Shown: positions 15,166 through 23,711, counted from the stretch's first letter. The stretch: 28,651 bases of DNA from HGM13634 sp045537285 (GCA_045537285.1 JAZSPC010000044.1:1-28651), one strand, 5' to 3'. The notes: generated from the letters alone by a model not told the origin. Made by a program: numbers and translations.

Positions 15166-15762
15166 ATGAGTTACTATTCACCATCAATAGAGAAGTTAAT
15201 AGAGAGTTTTGAACGTTTACCTAGCATAGGTCATAAGACAGCTGCTAGGCTTGCTTTTCATATTTTAAATTCATCAGAAGAGGAAACAAATGAATTTATA
15301 AACTCAATTCAAAACGCTAAAAAGAATTTAAAATATTGTTCAAAATGCTATAATATTACAGATACAGATCCATGTACAATATGTTCAAATCCTAAAAGAG
15401 ATGAAAATGTAATATGTGTAGTTGAAGATGTAAGAGATATTATTGCAATAGAAAGAACACATGAATTCAAAGGGGTATATCATGTTTTACACGGTTCTAT
15501 TTCTCCAATGAATGGAATAGGCCCAGATGATATTAAGATAAAAGAATTACTTGCAAGAATTACGCCAGATACAAAGGAAGTAATTTTAGCTACAAATCCA
15601 AGAGTTGAGGGGGAAGCAACAGCAATGTATATATCTAAATTATTAAGACCATTAGGAGTTACGGCAACAAGAATAGCACACGGAATTCCAATTGGTGGAG
15701 ATTTAGAATATACAGATGAAATAACTTTATCAAAAGCATTAGAGGGAAGAAGAGAGTTATAA
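15166..15762 (+). CDS. recR: Recombination mediator RecR
   Basis: 198 residues, the standard length. Helix-hairpin-helix region LPSIGHKTAARLAFH (18-32), a four-cysteine zinc finger (Cys58, 61, 70, 73), and a Toprim domain with ICVVEDVRDIIAIE (83-96) and the GPDDIKIKELLARI segment, ending in the conserved EYTDEITLSKALEGR. RecR forms a ring clamp and, with RecO, helps load RecA at DNA gaps. TAGGAG precedes the ATG. A hairpin terminator lies 5 bases after the stop, closing the dnaX operon. Confidence 0.97.
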   Translation: MSYYSPSIEKLIESFERLPSIGHKTAARLAFHILNSSEEETNEFINSIQNAKKNLKYCSKCYNITDTDPCTICSNPKRDENVICVVEDVRDIIAIERTHEFKGVYHVLHGSISPMNGIGPDDIKIKELLARITPDTKEVILATNPRVEGEATAMYISKLLRPLGVTATRIAHGIPIGGDLEYTDEITLSKALEGRREL

Positions 15763-15764
15763 AA

Positions 15765-15941
15765 TTAAAGAGGTTTAAATCCCTCTTTTTTTATTGCAAT
15801 AAGAGCTAATTGGTCAGCAACAGATGTTAAAAAAGCTGCAAGAAGGACGGTTTCTTCTGCATCTAAATTTTTGCTAGAAGCCAGAGCAATATCATTTGCA
15901 AGTAACAAAAGTTCACAAGCAGACATATCAGATAAACACAT
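15765..15941 (-). CDS. Small helical protein, resembles DUF6774-type proteins
   Basis: 58 residues from the ATG at 15941, which has GGGTGG 5 bases upstream; an in-frame ATG at 15953 has no ribosome site and lies inside a hairpin. The sequence MCLSDMSACELLLLANDIAL then SSKNLDAEETVLLAAFLTSVADQ is two amphipathic helices without a membrane span, similar to short clostridial proteins grouped as DUF6774; I recall this grouping only loosely. Function unknown. Codon use and hydrophobic pattern look like a real protein, and the frame fills the space between recR and the glycosyltransferase. The last codons are shared with the recR terminator on the other strand. Confidence 0.65.
   Translation of the reverse strand: MCLSDMSACELLLLANDIALASSKNLDAEETVLLAAFLTSVADQLALIAIKKEGFKPL
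15767..15790 (+). terminator. Intrinsic terminator of dnaX-ybaB-recR
   Basis: Stem AAAGAGG (15767-15773) with CCTCTTT (15782-15788), loop of 8, then a T run. It overlaps the last eight codons of the convergent small gene on the minus strand. Confidence 0.88.
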
Positions 15942-15943
15942 AA

Positions 15944-15971
15944 AACCACCCATATTAATATATGAGTGGTT
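15944..15971 (-). promoter_or_regulatory. Hairpin covering the ribosome site of the small minus-strand gene
   Basis: On the minus strand, AACCACTCATAT pairs with ATATGGGTGGTT over 12 bp (one wobble) with a 4-base loop, followed by TTTTATG. It lies between the glycosyltransferase stop (15988) and the small gene. It could be a weak terminator for the former; its 3' arm contains the GGGTGG that would serve the latter. Confidence 0.55.
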
Positions 15972-15987
15972 CTTTGATTTTATATTA

Positions 15988-17112
15988 TTAACCTAAGACT
16001 ATTTTACAAATATCTTGTGTAGAATTTTTCTTAGCAAGAAGTCTTGCTTTAACTTTCATTTCCAACATTTTTTCTGGATTATTGAAAAGATTTTCTAATA
16101 TTTCTTTTACATTATCTTCTTTTTTTATCCAAATAGCAACACCATTCTTCTCTAAAAATTCAGCATTTTCTTCTTCTTGACCAGGTATTGGATTAATAAC
16201 TATAATTGGAAGACCAGATGCTAAACTTTCTGTTGTTGTAAGTCCACCAGGTTTAGTTACAACTAAATCAGATATACTCATAAGTTCTGGAATCTTGTTT
16301 GTGTATTCTAAAATTTTAATTGAATCTTCTCGTGAAGTATTTTCAACTAATTCTTCAAACTTTTCTTTCATATTTTTATTTCTTCCAGCAATAGCAATAA
16401 TTTGGATATTGTTAAAATGTTCAGCAAAAGTTTTTAGAACTTGTAATGTTGTGTTTTTACCAAGTCCAAATTCTCCACCAGCAAAGAATAACACTCTTTT
16501 TTTACCTTGTTGTAACCCTAATTCGTCTAATATTTCTTTTTTATTATAATGTTCTAAAAATCTATTAGAAAGTGGGATACCTGTTGCATAAACTTTTGTT
16601 TTACTAATACCTTTATTTATTAAAGCATCTCTCATGCCATTATGAGCTACAAAGAAATAGTCAACTTCTTCCGGACAAATTAGCCATTGTTCATGTGGGG
16701 CATAGTCTGTTATAACAGTTGCTAATTTGAAATGAGCTTTGTTTTTCTTTTTTAAATATGCACACATTTGACTACTGAAAAAATGTGTAGATATTACATA
16801 ATCAGGAGCAAATTCTTGTAATAACTTATTTAATTTGTATGCCATTAATTTATTAGCATCTGTTGTGATTTTTGCCATAAATCCTTTTTCAGCTTTTTTA
16901 TATACATATCCCCAAGCCCAAGGAGCTTTTTTTGCAAGCTCAGTATAAGCAGTTGTTGTAACCTTGTTAACCATTTTATTAACATATTCAATACAATCAA
17001 CCATTTGTATTTCTATATCTGTATATTTTGTTTCAATATATTCTTTTATAGACCTAGCAGCAGACAAGTGACCACCACCATAAGAACCATAAAAAATCAT
17101 TATTTTTTTCAT
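15988..17112 (-). CDS. UgtP/MGDG-synthase-family glycosyltransferase
   Basis: 374 residues of GT-B fold. The N-terminal MGDG-synthase domain begins MKKIMIFYGSYGGGHLSAAR with the Gly-rich acceptor loop and includes ISTHFFSS and VITDYAPHEQWL. The C-terminal GT28-like domain has LFFAGGEFGLGKN (208-220) and the nucleotide-sugar site TKPGGLTTTESLASGLP (286-302) followed by NPIPGQEEENAEFL. Relatives transfer glucose or galactose from UDP-sugars to diacylglycerol, making glycolipids or lipoteichoic acid anchors at the membrane. AGAGG precedes the ATG. It has its own promoter (17145-17173). Substrate specificity cannot be read from sequence. Confidence 0.9.
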   Translation of the reverse strand: MKKIMIFYGSYGGGHLSAARSIKEYIETKYTDIEIQMVDCIEYVNKMVNKVTTTAYTELAKKAPWAWGYVYKKAEKGFMAKITTDANKLMAYKLNKLLQEFAPDYVISTHFFSSQMCAYLKKKNKAHFKLATVITDYAPHEQWLICPEEVDYFFVAHNGMRDALINKGISKTKVYATGIPLSNRFLEHYNKKEILDELGLQQGKKRVLFFAGGEFGLGKNTTLQVLKTFAEHFNNIQIIAIAGRNKNMKEKFEELVENTSREDSIKILEYTNKIPELMSISDLVVTKPGGLTTTESLASGLPIIVINPIPGQEEENAEFLEKNGVAIWIKKEDNVKEILENLFNNPEKMLEMKVKARLLAKKNSTQDICKIVLG

Positions 17113-17144
17113 ATATTAGTCCTCTTTAAAATTTTTTCAAAAAA

Positions 17145-17173
17145 ATTTTATCACATATTTTGAAAAATATCAA
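17145..17173 (-). promoter_or_regulatory. Sigma-A-type promoter of the glycosyltransferase gene
   Basis: Minus strand: TTGATA (17173-17168), a 17-base spacer ending TGTGA, and TAAAAT (17150-17145), about 33 bases upstream of the start codon. Confidence 0.7.
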
Positions 17174-17262
17174 AAAAAATGTAATATTTTTTAAAAATAA
17201 ATAAAAAATATAATTAAAAGAATTCTAAATTGAGTTTATGCTAAAAGAGGAGAAATATATAA

Positions 17263-18624
17263 ATGAAACTTGAAAAAATAGATAAAAAACATATGTGGAC
17301 AATTTGCATAATTTTATTTGTTATAGCAATTTGTGCAAGTATGCTTGCATACAAAATTAATAAAGATTATAAAACGGTTTCGAACAACACATATAATTTA
17401 GCCTTCTATGAGCTTGTTGATCATATGAGTGATGTGGAAAATTATTTAGCAAAATCATTAGTTACAAATGAAGGAGATTACAGTACAGAAACCCTAACTT
17501 ATGTTTGGAGATCATCAAATTTGGCAGAAGTATATTTATCACAAATTCCCATATCAAATGAAGGACTTTCTAATACTCAAAAATTTTTAAATCAAGCAAG
17601 TGAATACACATATAGTTTATCTAGAAAATGTATAGATAATAAAAACTTGACAAAAGATGATTTAAATAATTTAAAAGATTTATACAATTACAGTGCACAG
17701 GTAAATACTACTTTAAATCAGTTATCATTTGAAATAAATAATGGAACTTTAAATTGGGAAGAGTTATCAAATGATGGCTCGAATTTGTTTGCTGCACGAG
17801 TAAGTAACATGTCTGTTGATGGCTTTGGAAGTATAGAAGAGAATTTAAAAGAATATGATGGATTAATTTATGACGGTGCATATTCAGAGCATATTACAGG
17901 TAAAGAAAAAAAAGGATTAACAGGGCAAGATATAGATGAGAAAAAAGCAAATCAAATAGCAGAGAGTTTTGCAGGAAAAGATAATATAAAAGAATTAAAT
18001 AATTTAGGTCTGTCGGAAAACGGAAATATAAAATGTTATACAATAGAAATAATAACAATTAATAATTATAATATTACAATGGCAATTTCTCAAAAAGGCG
18101 GACATATAGTTTTTATGAATTATAATAGAGAAGTTTTAGAAGAAAAATTATCAGTAGACGAAACTGCAAATAAGGCAATAGAATTTTTGAACTCAAAAGG
18201 TTATACAAATATGAAGAAAACTTACACTATAAAGGAGTATGGAGTAATTACAATAAATTATGCTTATGAAGAAAATGATGTTTTAGCTTATCCTGACTTA
18301 ATCAAAGTAAAAGTTGCACTTGATAATGGGGATATTTTAGGAATAGAAACAACAGGATATTTAAATAATCATGAAAAGAGAAATATAGATAAATCTGGAA
18401 TTATATCAAAAGAAGAAGCAATTAAACTTTCAAATGAAAATTTGAAAATAGAAGAAACTAGGTTAGCTATAATTCCAACAGAATTTGAAACAGAAGTATT
18501 TTGCTGGGAATTAAAGGGAACAGTAGAAAACAGAAATTTCTTATTATATGTAAATGCAAAAACTGGAAAAGTAGAAGATATATTAGTAATAATTCAAACA
18601 GAAAACGGAACCTTAACACAATAA
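17263..18624 (+). CDS. ypeB: Germination protein YpeB
   Basis: 453 residues. An N-terminal membrane anchor (about 13-31) is followed by a helical region with the ELVDHMSDVENYLAKSLVT segment characteristic of YpeB and a C-terminal half made of repeated PepSY-type domains (for example DIDEKKANQIAESFAGKDNI near 225 and ISKEEAIKLSNENL near 384). In Bacillus YpeB holds the cortex-lytic enzyme SleB in the spore inner membrane until germination. No sleB lies next to it here, although sleB-ypeB is the usual pair. AGAGGAG precedes the ATG. A SASP gene follows, consistent with expression in the forespore; I cannot point to a convincing sigma-G promoter. Confidence 0.88.
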   Translation: MKLEKIDKKHMWTICIILFVIAICASMLAYKINKDYKTVSNNTYNLAFYELVDHMSDVENYLAKSLVTNEGDYSTETLTYVWRSSNLAEVYLSQIPISNEGLSNTQKFLNQASEYTYSLSRKCIDNKNLTKDDLNNLKDLYNYSAQVNTTLNQLSFEINNGTLNWEELSNDGSNLFAARVSNMSVDGFGSIEENLKEYDGLIYDGAYSEHITGKEKKGLTGQDIDEKKANQIAESFAGKDNIKELNNLGLSENGNIKCYTIEIITINNYNITMAISQKGGHIVFMNYNREVLEEKLSVDETANKAIEFLNSKGYTNMKKTYTIKEYGVITINYAYEENDVLAYPDLIKVKVALDNGDILGIETTGYLNNHEKRNIDKSGIISKEEAIKLSNENLKIEETRLAIIPTEFETEVFCWELKGTVENRNFLLYVNAKTGKVEDILVIIQTENGTLTQ

Positions 18625-18681
18625 TTTGAAATATAAGAAATGATTTCAAATATAAAAATAAAACAAATACAAATAATAAAG

Positions 18682-18712
18682 TTAGAATTATTTTTAATTC
18701 TAATTTTATTTA
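18682..18712 (+). terminator. A/T-rich terminator-like hairpin between ypeB and the SASP gene
   Basis: TTAGAATTA (18682-18690) pairs perfectly with TAATTCTAA (18695-18703) around a TTTT loop and is followed by TTTTATTTATTT. It lies only about 13 bases before the SASP ribosome site, so it either ends ypeB transcription or sits in the SASP leader. Confidence 0.5.
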
Positions 18713-18726
18713 TTTGGAGGTATGCT

Positions 18727-18894
18727 ATGTCAAGAAGAACAAATATTATGTCTGATAAGTTAAAAGAAGAAATAGCAAAAGAGTTAGGAGTTTATGAGAC
18801 AGTAAAAAGGGATGGTGGATGGCAAAACGTATCATCAAAAGATTGTGGTAACATAGTTACAAAAGCAATTGAAATAGCAAACAGAAGCGTTTAA
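18727..18894 (+). CDS. Small acid-soluble spore protein, alpha/beta type (short form)
   Basis: 55 residues from ATG 18727, preceded by TTGGAGG 6 bases upstream; a longer in-frame reading from 18640 adds only low-complexity Ile/Leu and is rejected. The sequence carries MSDKLKEEIAKELGVYETV and the GWQNVSSKDCGNIVTKAIEIA region, matching the short clostridial alpha/beta SASP family (EIAxELG helix, then the second helix after a turn). These proteins coat spore DNA, move it towards an A-like form and protect it from UV and chemicals; they are degraded on germination. It follows ypeB and precedes a strong hairpin. Confidence 0.88.
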   Translation: MSRRTNIMSDKLKEEIAKELGVYETVKRDGGWQNVSSKDCGNIVTKAIEIANRSV

Positions 18895-18905
18895 ATGAAA
18901 AAGAA

Positions 18906-18937
18906 TAAAGCCGTAAGTTTATATCCTTACGGCTTTA
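18906..18937 (+). terminator. Hairpin terminator of the SASP gene
   Basis: A perfect 12-bp stem TAAAGCCGTAAG / CTTACGGCTTTA with an 8-base loop, 11 bases after the stop codon. The tail is only moderately T-rich. Confidence 0.75.
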
Positions 18938-18946
18938 ATTATATTA

Positions 18947-18975
18947 TTGCAAAACAATTAAAACTGTGATATAAC
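18947..18975 (+). promoter_or_regulatory. Sigma-A-type promoter of the SLC13/ArsB-type transporter
   Basis: TTGCAA (18947-18952), a 17-base spacer ending in an extended TGTGA, then TATAAC (18970-18975), 33 bases before the start codon. Confidence 0.7.
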
Positions 18976-19008
18976 TAAGATACATATAACAAAAAATGAG
19001 GTTATAAA

Positions 19009-20118
19009 ATGAGTACAAAAGAGAAAATATTTAATTTCATTAGAAGTGAGATAGTGTTATGTATTGCAATAGTTTTTGCAATAATAACATGTTTTTTTGT
19101 ACCAGTAGATAAAGAATATTTGGGTTATTTTGATTATAATACCTTAATATGTTTATTTTGTATGTTAGCAGTAGTGGCAGGATTGAAAAGTACAAATATA
19201 TTTGAATTAATTTCAAGAAGAATGATTAACTTGTTTCATACAAGAAGAGGTGTAATATATTCGCTTGTTTTTGGGACTTTCTTCTTTGATATGATAGTGG
19301 CAAATGATATGTCTTTGATTACATTTTTGCCACTTACTTACATAGTTTTACATTCTACTAAAAATGATAAATATCTTGCATTTACATTTATAATGCAAAC
19401 AATAGCAGCTAATATGGGTGGAATGATTACTCCGTATGGAAATCCACAAAATTTATATTTATATTCTTATTATAATATACCAACAAGTGAATTTTGGGGA
19501 ATATTATTAATTCAATCAATAACGGTTGCAGTAGTATTATATATTTGTTGTGCTTTTATAAAAAATGAAAAACTTAAATTAAGAAAAAAATCAAAAATAA
19601 TTATTAATCGAAACCAATTATATATGTATGCAATGTTATTTGTATTAGTAATACTTACCATATTTAGAGTAATACCATATATAATAACATTAGCGATAGT
19701 AATAATTACAATGTTAATGATAGACAGAAAAAGATTTAAACAAGTAGATTATGCTTTGCTTGCAACATTTTTTGTGTTTTTTATATTCTCTGGAAACATT
19801 GCAAGAATACCATCGATAAAAGAATTTATAACTAATATTGTTGATAAAGATACGTTACTTGCCGGAATAGTATCTTGCCAGTTTATAAGTAATGTTCCAA
19901 CAGCAATATTTTTATCTAAATTTACAACAAATTATAGAGAGCTATTAATATCAGTAAATATAGGATCGTTAGGAATATTAATTTCATCACTTGCAAGCCT
20001 AATAACATTGAAAGAATTTTTAAAACATCAACCCAAAAACTTTTGGAGATATTTATGGATGTTTACTTTATTTAATACAATATTTCTAATTACTTTATTA
20101 ATAATAACAAAATATTAA
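19009..20118 (+). CDS. SLC13/ArsB (ion transporter superfamily) permease
   Basis: 369 residues with about ten membrane segments. Two family hairpin motifs are visible: VANDMSLITFLPLT near 98-111 and NMGGMITPYGNPQNLYLY near 135-152, with their C-terminal counterpart CQFISNVPTAIFLSKF near 292-307 (SNVPT). This pseudo-twofold arrangement is typical of Na+-coupled anion/dicarboxylate carriers and ArsB-like permeases. The substrate cannot be determined; no ars genes or regulator are nearby. It is a single-gene unit with its own promoter between the SASP terminator and the murF promoter. Confidence 0.85.
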   Translation: MSTKEKIFNFIRSEIVLCIAIVFAIITCFFVPVDKEYLGYFDYNTLICLFCMLAVVAGLKSTNIFELISRRMINLFHTRRGVIYSLVFGTFFFDMIVANDMSLITFLPLTYIVLHSTKNDKYLAFTFIMQTIAANMGGMITPYGNPQNLYLYSYYNIPTSEFWGILLIQSITVAVVLYICCAFIKNEKLKLRKKSKIIINRNQLYMYAMLFVLVILTIFRVIPYIITLAIVIITMLMIDRKRFKQVDYALLATFFVFFIFSGNIARIPSIKEFITNIVDKDTLLAGIVSCQFISNVPTAIFLSKFTTNYRELLISVNIGSLGILISSLASLITLKEFLKHQPKNFWRYLWMFTLFNTIFLITLLIITKY

Positions 20119-20183
20119 GTGTGACTACTATTTTATTTATAATATTCATATATTAAGACATATAGTTTTTATAGTCTTATATA

Positions 20184-20212
20184 TTGTAATATATATTTTT
20201 TTGGCATATAAT
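20184..20212 (+). promoter_or_regulatory. Sigma-A promoter of murF-ddl
   Basis: TTGTAA (20184-20189), a 17-base spacer and perfect TATAAT (20207-20212), 24 bases before the murF start. The preceding A/T repeats (20171-20200) may form a weak terminator for the transporter. Confidence 0.72.
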
Positions 20213-20236
20213 ATACAAGATGAAAAGAGGTAATAA

Positions 20237-21622
20237 ATGAAAGATATATTAGTAAAAGACATAATAAAAATATGTAACGGAGAATTAATTTGTGGAAATG
20301 AACAAACTGTATGTGAAAATTTTTGTAGAGATTCAAGAACAGTAAATAAAGGAGAAGTTTACCTGGGGATAAAAGGAGAGACTTATCACGGAAGTACTTT
20401 TTATAAAGAAGCTCTAAAAAATGGTGCTATTGGTTGTATTCTCCAAGACGTAGAAATAAGTAAAGAAGATATAAATACATATAAGAATCAATTTATTATA
20501 AAAGTTGAGGATGTTGTAAAAGCGCTTTGCAAAATTGCGGAATATAAGAGAAGTTTATATAGTATTCCAGTAATAGGCATAACAGGAAGTGTTGGGAAAA
20601 CTAGTACAAAAGATATGATAGCAAGTGTAATGGGAACAAAATATAATGTTTTAAAAACAGAAGGAAATCATAATAACGACATTGGTTTACCACTTACAGT
20701 TTTAAAATTAAAAGAACATGATGCGATGGTTTTAGAAATGGGGATGAGCGGTTTAGGCGAAATAAGTGTGCTTGCAAACATTGCAAAACCAACAACGGCA
20801 GTAATAACAATAATCGGTAGCTCGCATGTTGGTGAATTAGGATCAAGAGAAAATATTTTAAAAGCAAAACTTGAAATATTAGAAGGACTATCAGGAAAAG
20901 GCGCCTTAATAATAAATAATGATAATGATTTATTAAATTTATGGAATACAAACAATCAAGATAATCATAAACATATTACATATGGTATAGAAAACGAAAG
21001 TGATTTAGTTGCAAAAAATATAGTAGTAAACGAAAAAGGTAGCACTTTTGTATTAGAATTAAGTGGAAAAGAATATACAGTAAGTATTCCAGTACCGGGA
21101 AGACATTTTGTGTATAATAGTTTAGCAGCAATAGCTATTGGAATTGAAAATGGTATAGAAATTGAAAAAGCAATAGAAGGAATAGCGAAATTTTCTCTTA
21201 CTAAAAGTAGAATGGAAATTTTGAAAAACAAACAAAATGTTACGATAATAAATGATTGCTATAATGCAAGTTATGAGTCTATAAAGGCCGCATTAGAATA
21301 TCTTTCTTCTATAAATGCAAACAAAAAGATAGCTGTTTTGGGTGATGTTTTAGAATTGGGAAAATATTCACAAGAAATGCACCAAAAAATAGGAGAAGAA
21401 GTAGTAAAAAATAATGTTGATATATTAATAACAGTAGGAAAAGAAGCTAAAATAGTTACAAATACTGTAAAAAATAGTACAGAAAATATAGAAGTGTATT
21501 CATTTGATAATAATATAGATGCAATTAATTTATTAAGAGAACTAATGAAAGAAAATGATGTTGTATTAGTAAAAGCATCACTAGGAATGAATTTTAAAGA
21601 AATAGTAGATAGTATAAGATAA
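20237..21622 (+). CDS. murF: UDP-MurNAc-tripeptide:D-Ala-D-Ala ligase MurF
   Basis: 461 residues in the three-domain Mur ligase plan. The N-terminal UDP-binding domain has RDSRTVNKGEVYLGIKGETYHG (Mur motif, 31-52 in part); the ATPase domain has GITGSVGKTSTKDM (114-127), NDIGLPLTVL and EMGMSGLGEI; the C-terminal domain has INDCYNASYESIKAAL. It adds the D-Ala-D-Ala dipeptide to the cytoplasmic peptidoglycan precursor. ddl, which makes that dipeptide, follows 13 bases later in the same operon, so product and user are made together. AGAGGT precedes the ATG. Confidence 0.97.
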   Translation: MKDILVKDIIKICNGELICGNEQTVCENFCRDSRTVNKGEVYLGIKGETYHGSTFYKEALKNGAIGCILQDVEISKEDINTYKNQFIIKVEDVVKALCKIAEYKRSLYSIPVIGITGSVGKTSTKDMIASVMGTKYNVLKTEGNHNNDIGLPLTVLKLKEHDAMVLEMGMSGLGEISVLANIAKPTTAVITIIGSSHVGELGSRENILKAKLEILEGLSGKGALIINNDNDLLNLWNTNNQDNHKHITYGIENESDLVAKNIVVNEKGSTFVLELSGKEYTVSIPVPGRHFVYNSLAAIAIGIENGIEIEKAIEGIAKFSLTKSRMEILKNKQNVTIINDCYNASYESIKAALEYLSSINANKKIAVLGDVLELGKYSQEMHQKIGEEVVKNNVDILITVGKEAKIVTNTVKNSTENIEVYSFDNNIDAINLLRELMKENDVVLVKASLGMNFKEIVDSIR

Positions 21623-21635
21623 AAGGAGGATTTTT

Positions 21636-22700
21636 ATGAAAAAGTTAAAAGTAGGAGTTATATTTGGTGGAGTATCATCTGAACATAATGTTTCGAAAGT
21701 ATCAGGAAGTTCAGTAATAAGTAACTTAAATAAAGAAAAATATGAAATTTTACCAATTTATATAGATAAAAAAGGTAACTGGAATACTTATGAAAAAGAT
21801 ATAAATGAAATAAAAATTTTAGATATTGATAGCGATATAGAAGATGAAATAAAACCAATATCAAATATAGAAGCAACATTAAAATCATTAGATGTTGTAT
21901 TTCCAGTTTTGCATGGTTTAGGTGGAGAAGATGGATCAATACAAGGTTTATTTGAATTGTTTAATATTCCATATGTGGGATGTGGGATTCTAGCTTCAAG
22001 TGTTGGAATGGACAAAGCATATACTAAAATAGTATTTGAAAAAGCTGGAATAAAACAAGCTAAATATGAGTATATTAGAAGCTTTAATGATAAATACATA
22101 TATGTAGATAAAGAATTTAATGAAGAAATATTAAGTATTGACGAAGTGGTAGAAAAAATTAATAGTAATTTAAATTATCCTATGTTTATAAAGCCATCAA
22201 ACGCAGGGTCAAGTGTAGGAATAAATAAAGCGAAGAATATAGAAGAATTAAAATATGCAATTGAATATGCCGCAAAATTCGATAAAAAAATATTAGTAGA
22301 ACAAGGGTTAGTTGGGAAAGAAGTAGAGTGCGCAGTATTAGGGAATGAAGAAGTTGAAGCATCTTGTATAGGAGAAATAAAACCAGCAGAAGATTTCTAT
22401 ACTTTTGATGCTAAATATAAAAATCAAGAATCAAAAGTTATAATTCCAGCAGAATTACCAGAAGAAATGAGTGAAAAAATAAGAAAACTAGCTGTTAAAG
22501 CATTTAAAGCAATAGATGGAAAAGGATTATCAAGAGTAGATTTTTTTGCTAATATAGAAGCAAATGAAATTTATATAAATGAAATAAACACATTGCCAGG
22601 ATTTACAACAATAAGTATGTATCCAAAACTATTTGGGAAAGTTGGAATTCCTTATGAGGAATTATTAGATAGATTAATAAAATTAGCATTAGAAAAATAA
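21636..22700 (+). CDS. ddl: D-alanine--D-alanine ligase
   Basis: 354 residues with AAAGGAGG upstream. Motifs: GVIFGGVSSEHNVSKVSG near the N-terminus, PVLHGLGGEDGSIQGLFE, VGCGILASSVGMDKAYTK, the ATP-grasp lysine region MFIKPSNAGSSVGINKA, omega-loop FDAKYKNQESKVIIPA, and the C-terminal metal/substrate site YINEINTLPGFTTISMYPKL. The intact Lys-Tyr in the omega loop favours D-Ala-D-Ala over D-lactate activity of the VanA kind. It supplies the dipeptide to MurF, encoded directly upstream. A terminator follows 5 bases after the stop. Confidence 0.97.
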   Translation: MKKLKVGVIFGGVSSEHNVSKVSGSSVISNLNKEKYEILPIYIDKKGNWNTYEKDINEIKILDIDSDIEDEIKPISNIEATLKSLDVVFPVLHGLGGEDGSIQGLFELFNIPYVGCGILASSVGMDKAYTKIVFEKAGIKQAKYEYIRSFNDKYIYVDKEFNEEILSIDEVVEKINSNLNYPMFIKPSNAGSSVGINKAKNIEELKYAIEYAAKFDKKILVEQGLVGKEVECAVLGNEEVEASCIGEIKPAEDFYTFDAKYKNQESKVIIPAELPEEMSEKIRKLAVKAFKAIDGKGLSRVDFFANIEANEIYINEINTLPGFTTISMYPKLFGKVGIPYEELLDRLIKLALEK

Positions 22701-22705
22701 GGTAG

Positions 22706-22733
22706 AAAAATGTCACATTTGTGGCATTTTTTT
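22706..22733 (+). terminator. Intrinsic terminator of murF-ddl
   Basis: Stem AAAAATGTCAC with GTGGCATTTTT (11 bp, one wobble), 4-base loop, then more T. Confidence 0.88.
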
Positions 22734-22744
22734 ATTACTTTCTA

Positions 22745-22773
22745 TTGAAAATCACATAATAAATTGATATAAT
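22745..22773 (+). promoter_or_regulatory. Sigma-A promoter of the dnaJ-like gene
   Basis: TTGAAA (22745-22750), a 17-base spacer, TATAAT (22768-22773), 30 bases before the ATG. No CIRCE-type inverted repeat is visible, so HrcA control is not indicated. Confidence 0.78.
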
Positions 22774-22803
22774 TATGTCACCTATAAATTGGAGGCAATA
22801 AAA

Positions 22804-23697
22804 ATGATTTTTAAAGATTATTATAAAATTTTAGGATTAAAAAATAGTAGAGTTTCTGCTTCTGAAATAAAAACTGCATATAGAGAGCAAGCGAAACTAT
22901 ATCATCCAGACGTGCGTGGAGAAAGTAGTTATTCAGAAGAAAGATTTAAAGATATAAATGAAGCATATAGAGTTTTATCAAGCAGTTCTTCAAAAAGAAG
23001 ATATGATAGAATGTGGAATAATCATGCTACAAAAAGTAATATAAAATATGAAGATAGTAAAAGTGGTAATACTTTCTTTCATATGTTTTTTGGAGATATA
23101 AAAGAAGAAAAAGTAGATGACAGTAAACCCATAAGAAGAAATAAAAAAGTACCAGTAAAAGGAGAAAACATAGAAACCGAAATGGATGTTTCTATTGAAG
23201 ATGCTTTTTATGGCGTAAATAAAAAGATTTCTTTAAGAACTATTGACGGAAAAATGAAAAATTTTGATGTTAAAATTCCAGCAGGAATAAGAAACAATGA
23301 AAAAATAAGATTATTAGGCCAAGGGAAAGCCGGAATAAACGGAGGAAATTCGGGAGACTTATTTATAAAAATTAATATAGAAAATGATTCTAGATTTCAA
23401 ATAAAAGGATATAACTTATATACAGATTTGTGTTTAACGCCTTGGGAAGCGGCATTAGGAACAAAAGCAAATGTTGTTGGGATAGATGAAGAAGCTAGTG
23501 TGTATGTTCCGGAAGGAATTCAAAGCGGCGAAAAAATCACAATACCAGGTAAAGGATATAGAGATTCAAAAGGCGGTAGAGGGGACTTGATTGCTAATAT
23601 AAAAGTAATGGTTCCAAAGCAATTAACAGAGCAAGAAAAAGAAATATTTGTAAAATTAAAAGAAGTTTCTTCTTTTAATCCAAGAAATATATGTTAA
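22804..23697 (+). CDS. CbpA-type J-domain co-chaperone (DnaJ family without zinc fingers)
   Basis: 297 residues from ATG 22804 with GGAGG 8 bases upstream; a TTG 15 bases earlier overlaps the ribosome site and is rejected. Residues 1-70 are a J domain (DYYKILGL, the HPD triad in LYHPDVRGE, RFKDINEAYRVLSS, RRYD). A charged linker with a Phe-rich HMFFGDI follows, then two beta-rich C-terminal substrate domains (DVSIEDAFYGVNKKISL, KIPAGIRNNEKIRLLGQGKAG, GDLFIKI, DLCLTPWEAALGTK). The CxxCxGxG zinc-finger domain of DnaJ is absent, so it is a class II protein that stimulates DnaK on selected clients. It is a single-gene unit. Confidence 0.92.
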   Translation: MIFKDYYKILGLKNSRVSASEIKTAYREQAKLYHPDVRGESSYSEERFKDINEAYRVLSSSSSKRRYDRMWNNHATKSNIKYEDSKSGNTFFHMFFGDIKEEKVDDSKPIRRNKKVPVKGENIETEMDVSIEDAFYGVNKKISLRTIDGKMKNFDVKIPAGIRNNEKIRLLGQGKAGINGGNSGDLFIKINIENDSRFQIKGYNLYTDLCLTPWEAALGTKANVVGIDEEASVYVPEGIQSGEKITIPGKGYRDSKGGRGDLIANIKVMVPKQLTEQEKEIFVKLKEVSSFNPRNIC

Positions 23698-23711
23698 CAT
23701 AAAAATAGAGG

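Noticed and set aside
17210..17262. Sigma-G-like -10 (TATGCTA) upstream of ypeB
   Set aside because: Too close to the ribosome site, and no matching -35 is present.
18640..18726. Longer N-terminus for the SASP gene
   Set aside because: The upstream codons encode low-complexity Ile/Leu/Lys, cross a hairpin, and the ATG at 18727 has a proper GGAGG.
20120..20200. Strong terminator after the transporter
   Set aside because: The AT repeats can pair in several ways but give no stable, unambiguous stem; only mentioned as weak.
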